From positions 1-64,000 of the forward strand of contig QAXH01005278.1 of NCBI GenBank assembly GCA_004335635.1: a DNA stretch of 64,000 bases. Direction: 5' to 3'. A program made the position numbers and the translations under genes. This document shows positions 1 to 13,100 of the stretch, piece after piece. Positions within the stretch are counted from its first letter, which is position 1. The number at the start of each line of letters is the position of its first letter. The stretch comes from Chloromonas sp. AAM2 (lineage: Eukaryota > Chlorophyta > Chlorophyceae > Chlamydomonadales > Chlamydomonadaceae). The notes under the pieces were generated by a model. The model was given only the letters and a program-made list of their open reading frames with translations, was not told the origin of the DNA and did no database searches.

Positions 1-369
1 CTTGTCTTACAATGCAGAAATCAACCTGTACGGTGCCCAAGTGCAGAAAATTTGGGTGGCTTCCAAGATGAAATCCAGCCTCCATATATCCGCAACAACA
101 CGCAGCTGCAGAACAGAATGGCACCACCTGCGTCATCCACCAGCGCCTTGGGGAGGAAGCGGGTCACCATGGGCAATGAGGCAGCAGAAGAATCACGACT
201 GGACGAAGGGCAGAAGACGCCACCCCCCGATGCACCTCCATTGGCAGAGCGACCAAGAAAGGAGAGTTGGAAACAGGCTGTGGGACGTCTACGCGCGCAA
301 CACACGAACTTGCTCAAGAGAGTAAAGCAACTGGAACACTTGGTGGCGACTTACATCACCGACTTCTGA
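1..369 (+). CDS. C-terminal exon of an unidentified gene (left-truncated)
   Basis: Frame 1 is open from the window edge to a TGA at 367-369. The protein is hydrophilic with a charged, helical C-terminus (motifs SWKQAVGRLRAQHTNLL and KRVKQLEHLV at the end) that could form a short coiled coil. It is preceded by a Pro/Glu-rich linker. A splice acceptor may lie at AG 15-16 or 45-46, but the exon may also continue to the left. I do not recognise the family. It converges on symplekin, which ends at 1238 on the other strand. The composition looks coding, but with no homology seen this is a moderate call. It could be a chance open frame. Confidence 0.4.
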   Translation, partial: LVLQCRNQPVRCPSAENLGGFQDEIQPPYIRNNTQLQNRMAPPASSTSALGRKRVTMGNEAAEESRLDEGQKTPPPDAPPLAERPRKESWKQAVGRLRAQHTNLLKRVKQLEHLVATYITDF

Positions 370-1237
370 GGTGTTTACCTGTCAGATGGGTCACAAACCC
401 ATTTTGTCTTTTGACACTGTAGTTCCTGTCTAATCAGGGTTTGCTGTCCCAGAAGTGGCAGAGCACCGTCTACCACAACACGCGATGTTCACCCCGCTGT
501 TCACCCCATGTGCGGTTCACATGCACACATACACATGTTTTACTGACACACAATGGTTGCTGGTGGTAATACAGACCAATTCACACAAACTGTCCCAGAA
601 CCGGCAAACTTCTTTTTTTTTGATATGAAAAGGCACTAAACTAGACACTCTAACGTGCACAAGCTGGAGGTCCTTGTGCACTGATGGAATTTTGTTTGCT
701 ATGAGCGCTGTTTGCTCAGGTGTACACTTGTGGGTGTGGGCTTCCTGCTGGTGTACTCGGCTCGTTCTGCGGCCGCCCAACAGAACCCCAAAACACCCCA
801 AACGGACACACACACACGAACACAACGACAAAACGACAATACCGATATGACAAACCTCTTATGCAGCGGGGCTGCGAAAACCGCCAGCACAACCCAGGCC
901 ATGCCAACACTGAATGACCTGCTACGGTGATCGCACGCTGTGCTGCTTCCCTACCGAATGCCAGCTAGAATTCTGCTTTTCTATGCAACTGATGATACTG
1001 CGGACCAGGGAGGTACACCAGTGTGCGTGTACTGCGTGTGTACTGCCTCACACTGGGTGGGGGTTTGAGCCTCTGGTGCTGAGAAGTCTAGACCTAAGTG
1101 CAATTGGAAGGACCCTGCCTTCATCATTCTGCAAGCGTTCCGGGTGTTGACACGGGCAACACAGCGTGTCTTTTCATGCGTTCGGTTTCAAGCAACATGG
1201 TTTGGACCTGTGAACCAGTTCTCTCGGTGGGCCCCAG
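370..1237. other. Convergent intergenic region with repeat
   Basis: This spacer lies between two converging genes. It holds one copy of the dispersed family with core TTTGCCAGTTCTGGGACAG (minus orientation, 587-621). A second block at about 448-495 is also found near 29965-30010. A purine/pyrimidine-rich stretch with short CA runs follows (about 800-840). I see no gene in it. Confidence 0.6.
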
Positions 1238-3998
1238 TCACATCCCCCCCTCTTCTTCCATCCCATCATCCATCCCACGCTCTCCTCCACTCTGCTCAGA
1301 CGCCTGATCCTCTTCCAACGCATCGAAGTCGAGGTCAAATTCATCGACCTCCCGCTTCTCACCCTCACCCTCTCCCTCTCCTCCCTCATTCGCACCCTGT
1401 GCTTCCCCTGCGCCCATGTCCCCTTCTCCTCCCTCCTCTCCCTCATCGTCTTCTTCATCCGCTTGCTGTCCTGTGGTGCTATCCCCGACCGGCTGTGCCT
1501 GCTCCCCGCCCTGCATTGCTGCATCAGCACCAGCCATAGCCACTGTGGCTGCACCGGCCGCACCAGCGGTGGCAGCAGCAGGGTCAGCAGCAGCTGCCGC
1601 GCCAGCAGCAGCAGTCACAGCTGTGCCTGCTTCAGCTGCAGCCAGGGCGGCAGTTGCAGTCGCCAGCCGGTCCTCTGCAGCCTGCTGTTGTGCCTGGTGG
1701 GCTTGGAGTATGCGCTCAAACAGCACAGCCACAGACTGCAGCACCTGCGCATCAGAGGTGCATTCAACATCAGCAGAGATGCATTCAACATCAGCAGAGA
1801 TGCATTCAACATCAGCAATGGTTTATGGATTTCCAGACTAGTAGAGTCAGCATCTGTCCTTCAATCGGGCATTGTGCGTATCGGCACGGATGTAAATCAG
1901 ATAGATTGAAGTACACTGGCGCGATAAATGTGAAATTGGTTGGCACAGTAAAGAAGGCCGAACGGTATTGTCGTCATCTCTATCCTGTAATTAGTGAGTC
2001 TCCAGCGCAAAAATAGTTTGTATTTCTCATCCAGAGGTGTATTTCTGACGATCCCGAGTGTGATGACGTATGACCATGAGACGTTTAGCTCACAGGAGAC
2101 GGAGACAGCCCACGAGTTGCAGATTCCGGTGTTCATGATTGATTGTTGGCCCATCCCCACAAGGCGCCAGCCAGTAAAACCTGCATCTTAACCTCCATCG
2201 GCCCCACCTGTGTCTTATTGTCGGGTGACATAGCCCAGGCCGCCAGCTGCACTGCCTTGTCCTGCGCTAGCCTAGGCTCCCCTGCCTGCGGCCCGTCCGG
2301 CCCCAGCCCCAGCACCCGCTCCAGCACCGGCGCCGGCAGCTGCAGCGTCAGGTGGACAGAGAATTGAAAAGCGATTCAAGCAGCTATGGAGAAAAACAAA
2401 GCAGGACGCCGGCAGGCGGAAGTCAGGAGGCCGAGCAGATAAGCCCAACCCCCATATGAGAGTGTTGTACCCTAGCCCTTGCCTCTCTTCCTCTTGCTAG
2501 CTTGTTACCTGCAGCATCAGGTGGAAGTAGGGCCGGCCGGTGTGCTCCACTAGCAGCAGGAAACCACGCCACTGTCCAGGGTCCTGCCAGATCTGCAAGC
2601 AAAAGAGAAAATAGGCGTCAGTCAATGGAGTTGCTGTTTTGTTATGTCGGTCGCCATTCCCCCAAGCAGATCGCTCAATGCGATTTAGGGAGAGGCGTCT
2701 GATCAGCTGGCCACAGTCGACAAGCGGGGACAGCCCTGTGTCCGAGCACACATGTGGTTGTCCCCCACAAACAAGTCAAGTTGTCACACAGTAAGTTTGC
2801 CCCATGCTTACATCCCCCTGGCTTGGGCTCGACCCTAGCGTTAGCACTTTTCTATCCCAATAAGCGTCAGCGTAAGCACGTAAGCATAAGAGGTGACTAT
2901 GACGTGAGCCTTTGCCTATCCCAGGCCCCACCTGTCTGGATATGAGCCTTGAGAGCAACTCTGCAATGAACTTGCGCAGTCTGGGTGCGGCCTTGAGAGC
3001 AGTGATGACGGAGCGCATGAAGAGCAGGGGAAGCACAGGGGCCGCCTCCATCTGCTGGATGGCCTGAAGGGCAGGTCAACACAGTGAACATTGAATCGGC
3101 TGGTTAAGATTCAAAAAACAAGGCAATCCAAACACTACATGCAAGCCACGTTCACGAACCAAGCAAGCACCACAGTACATAATGATACATGTCAGGGGTA
3201 TCATCATATCTTTTGGCATTGGCCAGCAACACGGTGGTGGCTTTGCAGAAGACCTTGCTACAGACCTTGCTACGAGCCTTGCTACAGACGGTCTCACAGC
3301 AAAAACGTGAGATTAGTGTGGGTCTTGGCTTGTTTTGTGAACAAGTGAAGTTTTCTGACACGTAATACTCCTTCCGTTCTCACGTCAACTATTCATATTC
3401 CGGTCATATTCCGCCCTCTTCTCACCATCAACACTAACCGGCGCCCAAACCCAAGTCAAACCTAACCGCCTACTATATCCATGGCCCAATCCCCTGCCCA
3501 CCTGTGCCACCGCCTGTTGTGGGAATACGTCTGGTGCATGCAGCGCCCCGTCCACTGCTGCTATGAGCATCTTGGGGTTGATGCCGTCCTTGCGTGGGTC
3601 TAGGGCATGAAGGGCAACGAGCAGCTCCGCCGGAGAGAACAGAGGGTCTGCACAGGCGCGAGCAGTGCGTATTTTGATCCATCCAACTCGTTTAAGTATA
3701 TACAGCCTGCTGCCCGTCCTTCCAACCTACATCACCTCGCTAAAGCATGAGAACCAAAGCATGCCGCAAGAGCAAAGCACTTGGCTGCATTCAAGTCCAT
3801 CCAAATCCATACAGCCTGCTCCTCGTCTTTTCAACCCAACCCTACGGACATGTCGTACTCCAAGAGCACACCCATGGCCCGAGTCAGTCTCGGAACAAGA
3901 GTGGACATGCATCAGTTAGGAGGCGAAATTTGTCGTGTGCATCAGACATGAGGGATCGCGGCTTGGGTCAGATACAAACAACTTGATGTGGCAGAAGG

Positions 3999-4031
<33 letters not shown>

Positions 4032-4073
4032 CGCTAGCTGTGCAGCACGCTGAGGCATAGTTGCATTGATCCT

Positions 4074-4111
<38 letters not shown>

Positions 4112-7100
4112 GTATCTGCATTGGCTCACCTCCCAGTGCTCCATTGTGCGTGGCCAGCTTGCGATACAGCGACCTCAGGTTCACGCCGGGCACCTGCATG
4201 TCAGACACAGGAACGGGCATGGAGCCATCATCACTGGACACACAGACATGAACAGACATGGGGCCATGAATAGACGGAGATGCGTCAGGAGGCAAGACGG
4301 GGAACCTGAGCGATGATCATGCTTGGAACAGTATGGCTCCACAGAGCACGATACGAGCTGGTGGCGTCAGAGGCTTATGCCTGATTGCCCTCCATCCCTG
4401 TTCATGTCCCCTTAGCTTTGCTGAGTGCTCTTTCCTTCACACCACTGGCGCTGTGGCTGCATGCTGCCTGACCTAATGCTGCCAGCACACACACCACAGT
4501 CAGAATGATCATGTGGCTTCGTGCGCCTGGCACTCTCAACTCTTCCTCACCTGCACCAGCAGCCATTGTCTTTTGTTTTGCCGTTTGTGCAAAATTATCA
4601 CCTCTAATGGAACCCACACTGCTCAGCCGTACCTGCAGCAGCCTAGGCAGCAGCGCCACCACCTCCCCCTTGCTCAGCACCGCCACCACAGGCACCAGGC
4701 TGGACACGTCTCCCGTTGCCTCTGCCCGCTGCCTGCATGCCGTGAGCATGGCCTCGCTGGGCAGCAGGCAGCTCATCAGCACCTCAAGCATGTGCCACAC
4801 CAGTGGCTCGCTGCCTGGACGTGGTAGACGGGACGGGCAAGATCACATTGGTGCATGGATCTTTGCATAGGCCAAGATAGGCACTGTTGATCTATTCCTG
4901 GCGAACAGTGCGCTGCCAGCGCGCTGGCCGTGAACACACGGTGATGACTTCAAAACCGGTGCTGAAATCAATGCGTTAGCACTGGCAAGCAGTGACGGCC
5001 ACATCAATGTGGTTGGAAGCAGCCCTGGCATCCCCGCAATGCGCACGTGATGATGCATCCATTGCACCATGTGGCAAACTTGCTAATCGTGCAACAGTGC
5101 TCTGTTAAGAATAGATAGTACACTTTGATTGGATACCCTACAAAGACAGAGACAGGTTCTGGGTAGGCAATTCAAAGTACTTCTGATTCTTCTGGCTCTT
5201 GTCACACCCAGACCTAGATCATAATATGTTATGATCCCGCAACCTGCAGGCTGTGCCGAGACCCATCCCCTCCTGACCTGGTATAGGGTTCCTGACTAGC
5301 TCCACCAGCTGTGTGTTGGAGTGCCCCAAGGCCTTGGCCAGGGACTCACTGGCGGTCATCAGGGAGACGCGAACCTGGGCACACCAAATATACGATAAAG
5401 AGACTGCAAACTTGAACAAGCAACCACAACCACGCGTCAAACCACACAAAATACAAAAGGCCAGGGCAGAGGCTGGGACAGGGTCAAGGTTGCGGGCAAG
5501 ATGTTGACCTGTCATGCATGCAACCACGGCCTACTCCGAGGCAGGCCACAAACAATACTACTTCATGTCAAGTTCAAGTTCAAGTACGCCATTCCACATG
5601 ATTCTTGAAGTGAATAACGACTTGGACATACTGGATGCCCTGACAGCAATGTTCAATGTCCAACAGCAATGTTCAATAGCAGACTACCTGGCAGTGGGCT
5701 ACCTGAAGTAGAGAAGTAGCCTATTGTGCAGCAGAAGGTTTTTGTTGTCTCTGCCGTGTGTGGCCATCCCACCAGTGGCCAGACGAATAATGGTGTTAGT
5801 ATACACACTTGACAGTGGACACTACCGGGGGTACTGCACACTGCCTCTGCCCACACCCACCAGTGGCTTCTTTTCCTGTTTGGTCAGCCCACTGAGCTGA
5901 TTTGCATGTCTTGCTGGTGCAGTGGTGCAGTTAACAGTTGTTCTATTTCTTTTCCCTCCCTCCCTCCCTCGCCCCAACTGAGCAGTCGTCCCCGGACTGA
6001 AGGCCATGTAAACAACAACAACAACAATAACAACACCCACCAGTGGCGTTGCTGATGCGAATGCCTGCATGAGTCCAGGCAGCAGCTCGTGGTGACGCAC
6101 GCACAGAGTGGCGTACAGCTCACAATACCTGAAAACACGAATGGAAAACAACACATGTCCGTACACAGTGAGTAGATATGGCTGTTTACAGCAGAAACGT
6201 CGTCAACGGAGCAGGGATGAAAGACCCTGAGCAAGAAAAGAGGGACATGAGTGATATCAACACTACATCCTACTTGCAGAAGCTGAAAAGTAATGCGCAC
6301 CCAAGCTGCTTGGGCAGTGCGATCTGCTTTATGGCTGGTTAGTTAGCGCATCTACTTGCGCTTGTACTTGCAGGAGTGGAGCCGCTAAAAACACTTGTGC
6401 ACTGCATGCTGTTAGCTGTACAATGTATCTGATACCTTTGCCCTTGATGCGATGATCGTGCCAGTCAAAATCATGTTGTCACCTCATGTGCTAACGGCTT
6501 GTCACCTCATGCGCGGATGTGTTGTCACCTCATGCGCGGATGTGTTGTCACCTCATGTGCGGATGATGTGCAAAATGGTCAACTGTGCTCAACAACCAGG
6601 TGCCTCCTACCTTGCTGCCTCCGCCATGGACCAGTCCTCAGCCTCTGCATCGTGCGGTGGCGGGCCCAGCAGCGCATGCAGATTGTCCGTGGCTGCCTTA
6701 ATGATGCATGGGGCCAGGCTGCCGCCAAGCACCACTGCCAGCTGGTTGCAGGACAGCCGCACAGCCTTGCTGCGGGTACTGGCATCCGCGTCTACGGTGG
6801 CAGGCAAGTGGAGTCACAGTCAGAAGAAGTGCACATGCATGTGCATAGGTATTATGCATGACAGCAAGGCAGTGTATGCCTTACAGGACCTATCCCATTC
6901 AAAAAAAGGTGGAGTCTCAGTCAAGGTGGGTGGAGTCACAGTGTCAAGGTAACAAACAACAGATAGCCGTGGTGGCAAGGAAAGTGGAGTCACAGGCAAC
7001 AGAGCTGCTTTCAGGCGTGTGCGTGCCGATTTGGGAGCGCCTGGGATTGCAAGCATACTTTCAGTTATGAAATTGAATAATCTCAACGGCGCAAGTGGTA

Positions 7101-10100
7101 CCTCGCATGGCAGTGAGGCTGAGGCAGTGTGCGGCTCACATGATTTATCACACACGTATGGTAGGTAGGTCGTGACAGTTTTGTTTACTTCTGTTTACAT
7201 CAGGAAGGCCATCATGTACATTATACTTCCAGTTACACCAGGAAGGTCATGATAGGCCAGAGACCTATCGTATCTTTGCCCTACCATCGCTGACCCCTGT
7301 TATGTTCCTGGCGTCTGCAACGGTGCTACTGTGCATACTGCCTCGGTACAAGTGCTGTCCCAACATGCCCTGCCGCACCTACCATGTGCAGCCCTGAGCA
7401 CTAGCTGCATGACATCATGCCTCAGTGCATGTCGTGCCAGGATGGCCTCCCTGGCTGCCGTCAGGCCTGTCGAGGCCGCCTCGCCCCCGCCCGCCACCAT
7501 AGAGCCAAGAAAGAGCGTGCAGCCGGGCAGTGTGAGCGCTGGCGCGTCGGAAAGTAGTTGGCGCACTGCTGACCAGTGGCTGCCGTCCCTGTTGACAAAA
7601 GCAGGCCAAAATGCATGGCAAAGATGGTGGCAGGAGCGGAGACGTACATGGTTCAAGGCATGGCTGCAGTGGACAAAAGTACGGCCAAACTCAGAGCAAC
7701 ATTAGCGCCGAACTAAGGGCCAGATGTCGTCCAAAAGCAGGAACAAAAGGAGGGCCAAATGTAAGGTGGAATAACCCTCAAAGGGTTGTGCGTAGAGTTC
7801 TAATGCCTGCAATATGGATGTGAGTTTGTCCGACCGCCTGTGGCGGACTTGCGATGCCTAATCGTATGGCCACAAAAGAGCAATATGTGTGGACAATCAA
7901 TCACCTCAAGGAACAATGATCGGAACTCTGATGTTCTGTGCAGTTCTTTTCCTCAGGCCCTCTTGCACACCAAGCCAAGAGCTTGCTAGCTAATCAACCC
8001 GTCTTATCAGATTTGTTCCTGATGCACCACCATCTTGCACCGTAAAAACCCCTAACAAAACAGCAGAATGACGCAAACTGATCCTTCATTCTTACCTCAA
8101 TCTCTCCAGCAGTCCAATGAGCGCTGCCTCATATCTCGTGCCTGACAGCTGCACTGTGCCGCCCGCGCGCTCGCTCTGCCCCTGCTGCCCCTCAACCTCC
8201 ATCGGCCCTTCAACGCCCGCAGCACCAGCCTCGCCTTGACTGTGCTGCCCTCCTGCTTCCATCGCCCCCTTAGCGGCCGAAGCAGCAACCTCGCTGTGAC
8301 CCTGCTGCCCCTCTACTTCCATCGCCCCGTCAGCTACAGGGGCAGCAGGCTGGCCGGGGTCTGGCTTTACTTGAACAGCTTCCTGCTCAACCACTTGGTC
8401 AACCTCCATGGCGACCTGGCCTTGTTTTGATTCTTGAGCATCCGCTGCATTAATTTCTGGCACGACCTTAACATCTGGCTTCACGTCTTTGGTGTCTGGC
8501 TTGCTGCCATCCGCTTGTTCTTCGCCTGGCTTTTGCCCTGCTGTGCAAACAGGCTGTGCATGCTCCGTGCAGGCTGCCAAACGTGTGTGAGCAAACTTTT
8601 CCAACTGGTCACCTAGCAGTGCGTTCAGCCAGGTCAACGCGAGCTCCAATCCCCTGCCTTCCACAATTTCCATTTCCGCTGCTGCCAGCATATCATCATG
8701 GATTGCTTTCGCTGCGTCTTCAGCAGCTTGCTGCTCTGCTGTTGCTGGTTCGGCACCGATGCCACCTGGGGTTTGTGTGGCACCTGCTGCGGCCAGCCTT
8801 GCCAGCACCCTGACCCACAATGGCAGACTGCCTGGCGGCAGTGAGGCACCCCGTGCTACAATGCGGCGAACGGCGGCTGTACGGAGCATGTGCAGCCCAC
8901 TGACTGACAGGGCCGCGGGCGGGACCAACGGGGCGCCTGCGGCTAGAGCGGTGGCAAGCGCGGGTGCGAGGGTTGCGGTGGCGGAAGGTGGGGCGGCGAG
9001 GGATTGCACCGCGCCCCGTCCGACCACAATTGCAGGCAATGCTGCCTGGCCTGGCGGTAACCGCCGGTTAGCGGTTCCGGAGCCGACGGGGTGCTTCAGC
9101 AGTGACGCCATTGCGGCCATGCTTGGCAGTCCGTGGGAGCCGGCGGTCGCTTCCGGTGGTGGTGGTTGCGGTGGCGGGGTGGGCCGGCGTGCCTCCAGAC
9201 GGGACGGGGCGGGCGGGGATGCACGTGTCGGTTTTTCTGTCGGTTTCTCCCCCTGGGTTGCTGTCTCCGGAGGCTGGGCTTCTGCCTGCGCCTCTGCTGC
9301 ATTGGCCCTGGCCAACCGTTCTGTGACTTCTTCCAGCGAGGGTAAGGGGGCAGCAAACATCAACGCCATGACTAGATCCGCTATCATAGCAGGAGCGCTT
9401 GTGCAGAGGGAATCCAGGAAAGCGGGAATGAGCGACTGGTCTGGGTGGGCCAGCAAAGCCGGCAGCATCATGTGTAACTGCATCAGCTCCGATTGAGAAG
9501 TGAGCGGGATTTGCGCGGCTGAGGGTGCGGCAGCTGCGACGGCAGCTGTCGGTTGAAGTGCAAGAGGCAGCAGTGACTGTAGTGGTGGAGTGCTGGATTG
9601 ATGGGGCGGTGTTAAAGGGGCTGGAGCAGGCGTGAGGGCTGGTTGCACTGGAAGTGTTGGTGGCTGTAAGGCGAGTGGGGGAGGTAGGAGCGTGATAGTG
9701 GGCGTGGGTGCGGGCGGAGCGGGAGCAGGTGCTATTTGCACAACGGCCGTGGGGGCGGGGACGTGCACGGGCGGGGTAGCGGATCGGCGCGGATCCCCGG
9801 CCGGAGGCCGTGGCCCGGGAATTGACCCAGGCCCTGACGGTGGTGGGTAAAGAGGTCGAAGCGGGTGCTGTGTGTGTTGAGGAGGGGGGTAAAGGGGTGC
9901 GTGTGGGTGGGGCGGGGCGGAAGAGGACGGAGCGAGCGTGCAGGTGCGGGCCCGCTTTGCATCTGGTGACTGTAGGTCTCCTGTGTCACGATGGTGCTTG
10001 GTTGCCCTGCATGGGCCAACACCAGAGCAAACCAGGTGTTATGTTGTTGTCTTTGTACACCCATGCGGATTCGCACAAGGGATGGGTTGACAAGTCAGGG

Positions 10101-13100
10101 ACAAATGACAACCATGGCAATCAGAAACTTCAAAACCATGTTATATGTAGAGTGACTGCTGTCAGGAGACTTGGCCTCTCGCCCCCTTTTACATTTTGCC
10201 TTTCGCTCAGTCATGCAGTTGCCCAGCAGGATACTGTTTTCAAAGCAACCAACACAGCTAGTGCCTGTAGTGCCATGGGGTGTGTCTTGTTAGCCTCACA
10301 CCCGTCAATCCAACATTTCAAATCTCCCGGAGACCATCTGAATGAACTCTAGCAGAACAAAAGCAGAAGGTGGAATAGGGCCATGATGCTTGCTTGCTAG
10401 GCGATGATACCATGACCATCATTGACGCTTTTCTGGTCCCGTGCTGCCGTGGTGGCCAAGCATGTGGTGAAGACCCATCTTACTGTGACCACGGCAAGGC
10501 CTGAGCAGGACTGTAATCGGCTCAGTCCAGCAATGCCAGTGCAGCGCTATATGCTGTGATACAATACAGGCCTGGAAGATGGCGCAACAAGAGTCCATTC
10601 ATTACAGAAGACAGATCCGATCCGGCATGTTAAGGGTTGGAGTCTGCTTGCCAACTGCTGGGATGGTACAATGAATGTCCGGAGTTCGCTCTGAGCCAAC
10701 TGTTGTTGAGTCAGCCTGGCCAGCCTGAACTCTTCAGTCGGCACTCTCTGCTGTGGTGCATGTCCACCAGTGCATGAAGTGATACAGATGTGACACTTTT
10801 GAGCCCTGGCCAGAAGAATGGAATATGAACAAAAAATCCGCCGATGAATGATTAGTTCTTCCTGCAAAACATCTGAACGTCAGCGCAAGAATATATTGAG
10901 TGGAAGCAGGCACCGGCTGTTCCAATCTTTGTTGCTGCCAAACCATGTGGCAGGCCTTGCATCACAAACTATCAAGCTAGCTCCGACCCAATACGAGAAA
11001 GCCATTCCAGGCTGATGCGAGCTAACCGCAGCAACACTGCCCTTCCAACACCAACACCAACACCAACACCACACAACAATACCAAAAACATTACTACGCA
11101 CTACAGAGCTAAACACATCAATCCTCATCAACAGCTGGTGCAAGGTTTCTAGTTGCTAATTGCTCACTTCGCATCCTTGTAGTCCTGCCTTGCCACGAAC
11201 TTTAGGCTCAGCTCCGCCGCCCCGCCCGCGCCCATGCCGTTGAGCGCCTCCACGACCCGATCCCGCCAGGGCACGCTGGACGGGTGCCGGCTGCGCAGGA
11301 TCGAGCACAGCGCGCCGCGTAAGGCGTTGCCAACGGAGATCTCCGTGCCGGGCGCGTCGGGGCCCGCGCTCTCACTCGCACGGTAGCCACCCTGCGCAGC
11401 ACACAGGGCACAGTGTTCTAGTAAACGCTTCATGAATCGCCAGCTGTTTGCTGACTCCTGCACAACGCATGGCAGTGTTTCTTTCCAAGCAAGCGCTTGA
11501 TGATAAAGCAGTTGTGAAGCTGTTCAAGTCCGTTTGTCGCCAGTTTTCGTCCAATTGTCGTCAGTTTCTCTTGCGTAGATTGCTGATAGGATGGAGGACG
11601 ATGCTAGACCGATTCCATGACATCTAACCACATGCGTGCGGTGCTGGGTCCGCTCTTAGAACAAGCAGTGGAACATCATCTGTCCGCCGCATTGGACACT
11701 CACACAGATGCGAAATTAGTTGCGAATGCAGGTAGCAGCAAGCCTCACCTCTTTCGCCAGTGTCAGCAGTGTGGGCAGAATCCGTCCAAGCAGCGACGGG
11801 CGCGTGGTGGCAATGCATGACGCTGCCTTGACTGTGGCTATGAGCAGTGGGCCCTTGCCCTTGACATGTGCCCCCTCAGGCCGCATGAGGTCAAGCAACA
11901 GCCGCAGCTGTGAGGCGGCCTCAGTGCCCATGGCGGCAGCCTGGGGCAGGCGTGGTGGCGGGCCGCCTGTGTGTGCTCCTCCTGCAACAAGGAGCGCAGG
12001 AATCACAGGCACCGTCAACTCAAGTTAGCGACTCAGGTTGGCTTTGCCTTCACATCAAACTCATATGCAACATGTGACGTTTCACATGCTCCACCGTGCA
12101 CAGTCAAGGTGAAGCGCGAGAGAACGAGGCACTGGCGAGAACAAACTTTCTTTCAGATGTCGGCAGGCGCACTCATACACGGGCGTCCTGGCCAGGCAAG
12201 CTACCGTAGATACTTTATATCATGCCGGCATAATCAATTCCCCGTCCCAAAAGTGCGACCAGATTGGCGAAAACAGATTGATTCAATTGAATTAAAAGCA
12301 CAGAAGGGACCAGACTGAAAAGCATATTTGATGCGAGGCTGTTGCGATTCCAGATTTGAAAACAGACTGGTCAATATTAACAGCGGCGCTCCGCTCCAGC
12401 CATTGCCGATGTCAGCGGAGCCAGAGGCTGTGAGCCATGGCTTCTATCGGCTGGAAGCACCCATTCTGGGTCAAGGTTGGTTTAAAAGTCATAACGACAG
12501 ACGAGGACAAGCAAGCCAATCAAGAACGCTGCCAATCAAGGCAGCCACGCCAGCCGTCAAGGCCAAGTCAACAGCTAAGACTGGTGCTGGCTCATCCAGC
12601 ATCGGTCTTCTGCCATCTGGGCCATCTGGTGCTGGGCTGCAGCCTACAGCTGTTCAGCTGGACACCCTGTGCCAGGCGCTGCCAGAGATGGACAGAGAGC
12701 ATGGCGTCAGTCTGTCCACCACCGTCATGCATGAGTAGTCAGTTCCTCACATTCTGCAGCAACCACTATGCCAGGCCGCCACACAAGGAGAACCTGCCTG
12801 CACTACTGGTTCTGGAAGATGGCGGTACTTTCGTAGTGGTGGACCTAAACTAGAGCTATGGCAACTGACAAGTGTGCTGTGGTATTGGCAGTGTGACGCA
12901 TGATTGCACGATTGACACATGACATGGCATGAATTGACAACATGGGATGAATTGACAACATGGAGTTGTATTGAAAGTTGCAACAATTGGCGTATGACCT
13001 GCACAAAGCCATCCACGATTGCCTCATTCTTTGACTTTGCTTTGACTGCATGAGCAGATTGGTAAAATGTGTAGATCAGTCGCCTGCTTGGCGACCAGAT

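Noticed and set aside
1416..1909. Plus-strand ORFs rich in Ser/Cys/Ala
   Set aside because: They are antisense shadows of the last symplekin exon (1744-1238), whose GC-rich acidic and Ala-rich coding keeps other frames open.
4234..4632. Extra symplekin exon starting at the AG before 4233
   Set aside because: It needs a phase the upstream exon cannot supply. The acceptor at 4194 fits the phase and restores the family sequence.
8759..9496. 245-codon plus-strand ORF
   Set aside because: It is antisense to symplekin exon 7, which fits splice phase at both ends. The plus frame has no homology or splice logic.
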